Position numbers and translations under genes: made by a program. The notes beneath the pieces were generated by a model. It was not told where the DNA came from, did no database searches, and worked only from the letters and a program-made list of their open reading frames with translations. 7,258 bases of DNA from Spirochaetaceae bacterium (GTDB taxonomy: Bacteria; Spirochaetota; Spirochaetia; Treponematales; Breznakiellaceae), in assembly GCA_031255115.1 (NCBI GenBank), contig JAIRTD010000298.1, positions 1 to 7,258 of the forward strand, given 5' to 3'. This document shows, in pieces, positions 6,518-7,258 of the stretch (position 1 is its first letter; every line of letters starts with the position of its first letter).

Positions 6518-6550
6518 ACTTCCTCCAGACTGAAAGTCGGGGAGGGAAGT
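6518..6550 (+). promoter_or_regulatory. Hairpin sequestering a Shine-Dalgarno sequence
   Basis: ACTTCCTCC (6518-6526) pairs with GGAGGGAAGT (6541-6550), giving nine pairs with one bulged G. Inside, GACT (6528-6531) pairs with AGTC (6535-6538) around the loop GAA. The right arm contains GGAGG (6541-6545), spaced five bases from the ATG at 6551, so the fold hides the ribosome binding site. Comparable RBS-masking hairpins are known upstream of transposases such as that of IS200; the role here is inferred. Confidence 0.45.
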
Positions 6551-6616
6551 ATGACCAGGTACAGTGCGGAAGAAAAGGCGAAGCATCTTGAGGGCTGAAA
6601 AGCCAGCGGGAAAGGG
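6551..6616 (+). pseudogene. Degenerate transposase-like (OrfA/HTH) N-terminal fragment
   Basis: From a well-spaced ATG the frame reads MTRYSAEEKAKHLEG, stop, KASGKG. The wording resembles the opening of short helix-turn-helix OrfA proteins of insertion sequences (IS66/IS3-type: YS.EEK...LE.W..SG), where a Trp normally stands at the position now occupied by TGA. A single TGG to TGA change would explain the stop. A second in-frame TGA follows at about 6620 and the similarity fades, so the rest of the element is gone. The assignment rests on about 21 residues and the exact IS family cannot be fixed. Reassignment of TGA as Trp is unlikely because the secreted protein gene in this window ends with TGA. 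Confidence 0.4.
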
Positions 6617-6728
6617 ACTTGACACCAAAATGAAAAATCCCTTGCCAAAACCGGCAACCCATTATATGCTGATACCAGCTACAGCCTCACCAGCCAATAC
6701 GCCGACGAGGGGGTAGCGGAATCAACAA

Positions 6729-6749
6729 CCGCGCGGCAGAGCCGCGGGG
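6729..6749. repeat. GC-rich inverted repeat upstream of the RHS ORF
   Basis: CGCGGC (6732-6737) and GCCGCG (6741-6746) are perfect arms around the loop AGA. After one mismatch the pairing continues with CC (6729-6730) and GG (6748-6749). No T-run follows, so it is not an evident terminator. It lies 27 bases upstream of the RHS ribosome binding site. It could be part of a dispersed palindromic repeat or the edge of a mobile cassette; copy number elsewhere is unknown from this window. Confidence 0.4.
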
Positions 6750-6786
6750 TATTAAACCCTCGCCACGAATAAAAAGAGGAGCCGTT

Positions 6787-7258
6787 ATGAACGTCTCTAA
6801 AACAAATATGGGGATATACTCGACGGACTACGGATTCGGGGCGTGGGACTCCGCGGACGGGGACTGGTATGAGCGTATAGAGTACACGCCGTACGGGGAG
6901 ACGTGGATAGAGGAGCGGAACAAAGACAGTACTAAACCTAAACCGTATCACGCGATGCCATACCTGTTTACGGGGAAGGAGCTTGACGAGGAGACGGGGC
7001 TGTATTACTATGGGGCGCGGTACCTGGATCCGAGGACGAGCCGGTGGCTTTCTGTAGACCCGGCGATGGGGGAATACATACCGGGAGCGCCGATTAATGA
7101 CGAGGCCCGCAAGCGGAACCAGAACCTTCTGGGGATGGGCGGGGTATTTAACTATGTGAACCTCCATGTGTACCACTACGCGGGGAATAACCCGATAAAA
7201 TACCTAGACCCGGATGGGAGGGATAATGTAGCAGTGGAATCGACATATCGAATGAATG
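6787..7258 (+). CDS. RHS repeat-associated core, C-terminal module (partial, runs off window)
   Basis: The frame is open from ATG 6787 to the window end, 157 codons. GAGGAG (6776-6781) lies five bases before the ATG, a strong ribosome binding site. Residues 28-42 (WYERIEYTPYGETWI) and 59-92 (including FTGKELDEETGLYYYGARYLDP and SRWLSVDP), with HYAGNNPIKYLDPDG at 130-144, match the conserved RHS core that in full-length proteins closes the YD-repeat shell before a variable, often toxic, C-terminal tip. Here the thousands of bases of YD repeats that should precede it are missing: htrA and mobile-element debris lie upstream. This is therefore an orphan C-terminal cassette with its own start or a displaced fragment. 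The tip begins after about residue 145 (NVAVESTYRMN...) and is cut by the window. Codons end in G much more often than in the neighbouring genes, suggesting separate origin. Confidence 0.8.
   Translation, partial: MNVSKTNMGIYSTDYGFGAWDSADGDWYERIEYTPYGETWIEERNKDSTKPKPYHAMPYLFTGKELDEETGLYYYGARYLDPRTSRWLSVDPAMGEYIPGAPINDEARKRNQNLLGMGGVFNYVNLHVYHYAGNNPIKYLDPDGRDNVAVESTYRMN

Larger units (their letters stand above)
6438..6786. other. Gene-poor accessory interval between htrA and the RHS ORF
   Basis: This interval of about 350 bases has no intact gene. It contains two direct copies of AGGTCCA (6496-6502 and 6512-6518), a long hairpin over a ribosome binding site (6518-6550), a broken transposase-like start (6551-6616), and a GC-rich inverted repeat (6729-6749) ahead of the RHS ribosome binding site. 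No hairpin with a T-run follows the htrA stop, so no intrinsic terminator was found for that gene. The content suggests remnants of mobile DNA inserted downstream of htrA. Confidence 0.5.

Noticed and set aside
6679..7176. Minus-strand 165-codon ORF over the RHS region
   Set aside because: The plus-strand frame encodes an unmistakable RHS core; the antisense product is Arg/Val/Pro-rich with no recognisable domain.

Overview
The window looks like a spirochaete chromosome, most likely a Treponema-type (possibly insect-gut) relative. This rests on three inferences: the envelope-oriented gene content, a lipoprotein with a loose L-G-S-C lipobox, and an RHS core with wording I associate with gut treponemes (TPYGE, FTGKELDEETGLYYYGARYLDP, KYLDPDGR). 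Genus assignment is tentative. No rRNA, tRNA or CRISPR array is visible.

Layout. (1) Bases 79-1455 (+) encode a complete MATE-family efflux transporter starting at TTG, with a dyad-symmetric element just upstream and a candidate terminator after the stop. (2) Bases 1494-5030 (-) hold a two-gene unit transcribed towards the MATE gene. The promoter-proximal gene is a lipoprotein with a FecR domain and a PQQ-like beta-propeller. 33 bp downstream is a secreted protein with an unusual NlpC/P60-like Cys...His signature. Both carry an Ala/Gln/Ser low-complexity tract. (3) Bases 5031-5192 are a compact divergent control region. It has two extended -10 promoters, each six bases from an ATG, a 27-bp imperfect palindrome, and a 19-codon upstream ORF overlapping the next gene by ATGA. 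(4) Bases 5193-6437 (+) encode a membrane-anchored HtrA/DegS-type serine protease with one PDZ domain. (5) From 6438 to the end the sequence is accessory in character. It contains a broken transposase-like start whose ribosome binding site lies in a hairpin, a GC-rich inverted repeat, and a partial ORF encoding only the C-terminal core of an RHS protein with its own strong ribosome binding site. The window ends just as the variable tip begins.

Working model (inference): the FecR-PQQ lipoprotein, the NlpC/P60-like protein and HtrA form a divergently controlled envelope-maintenance group. The propeller may play a scaffold role, the Cys-His protein may act on peptidoglycan or peptides, and HtrA would degrade misfolded envelope proteins. 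The MATE pump appears independent. The RHS cassette is a likely insertion, with G-ending codon use (GGG, ACG, CCG, GCG, GAG) unlike its neighbours.
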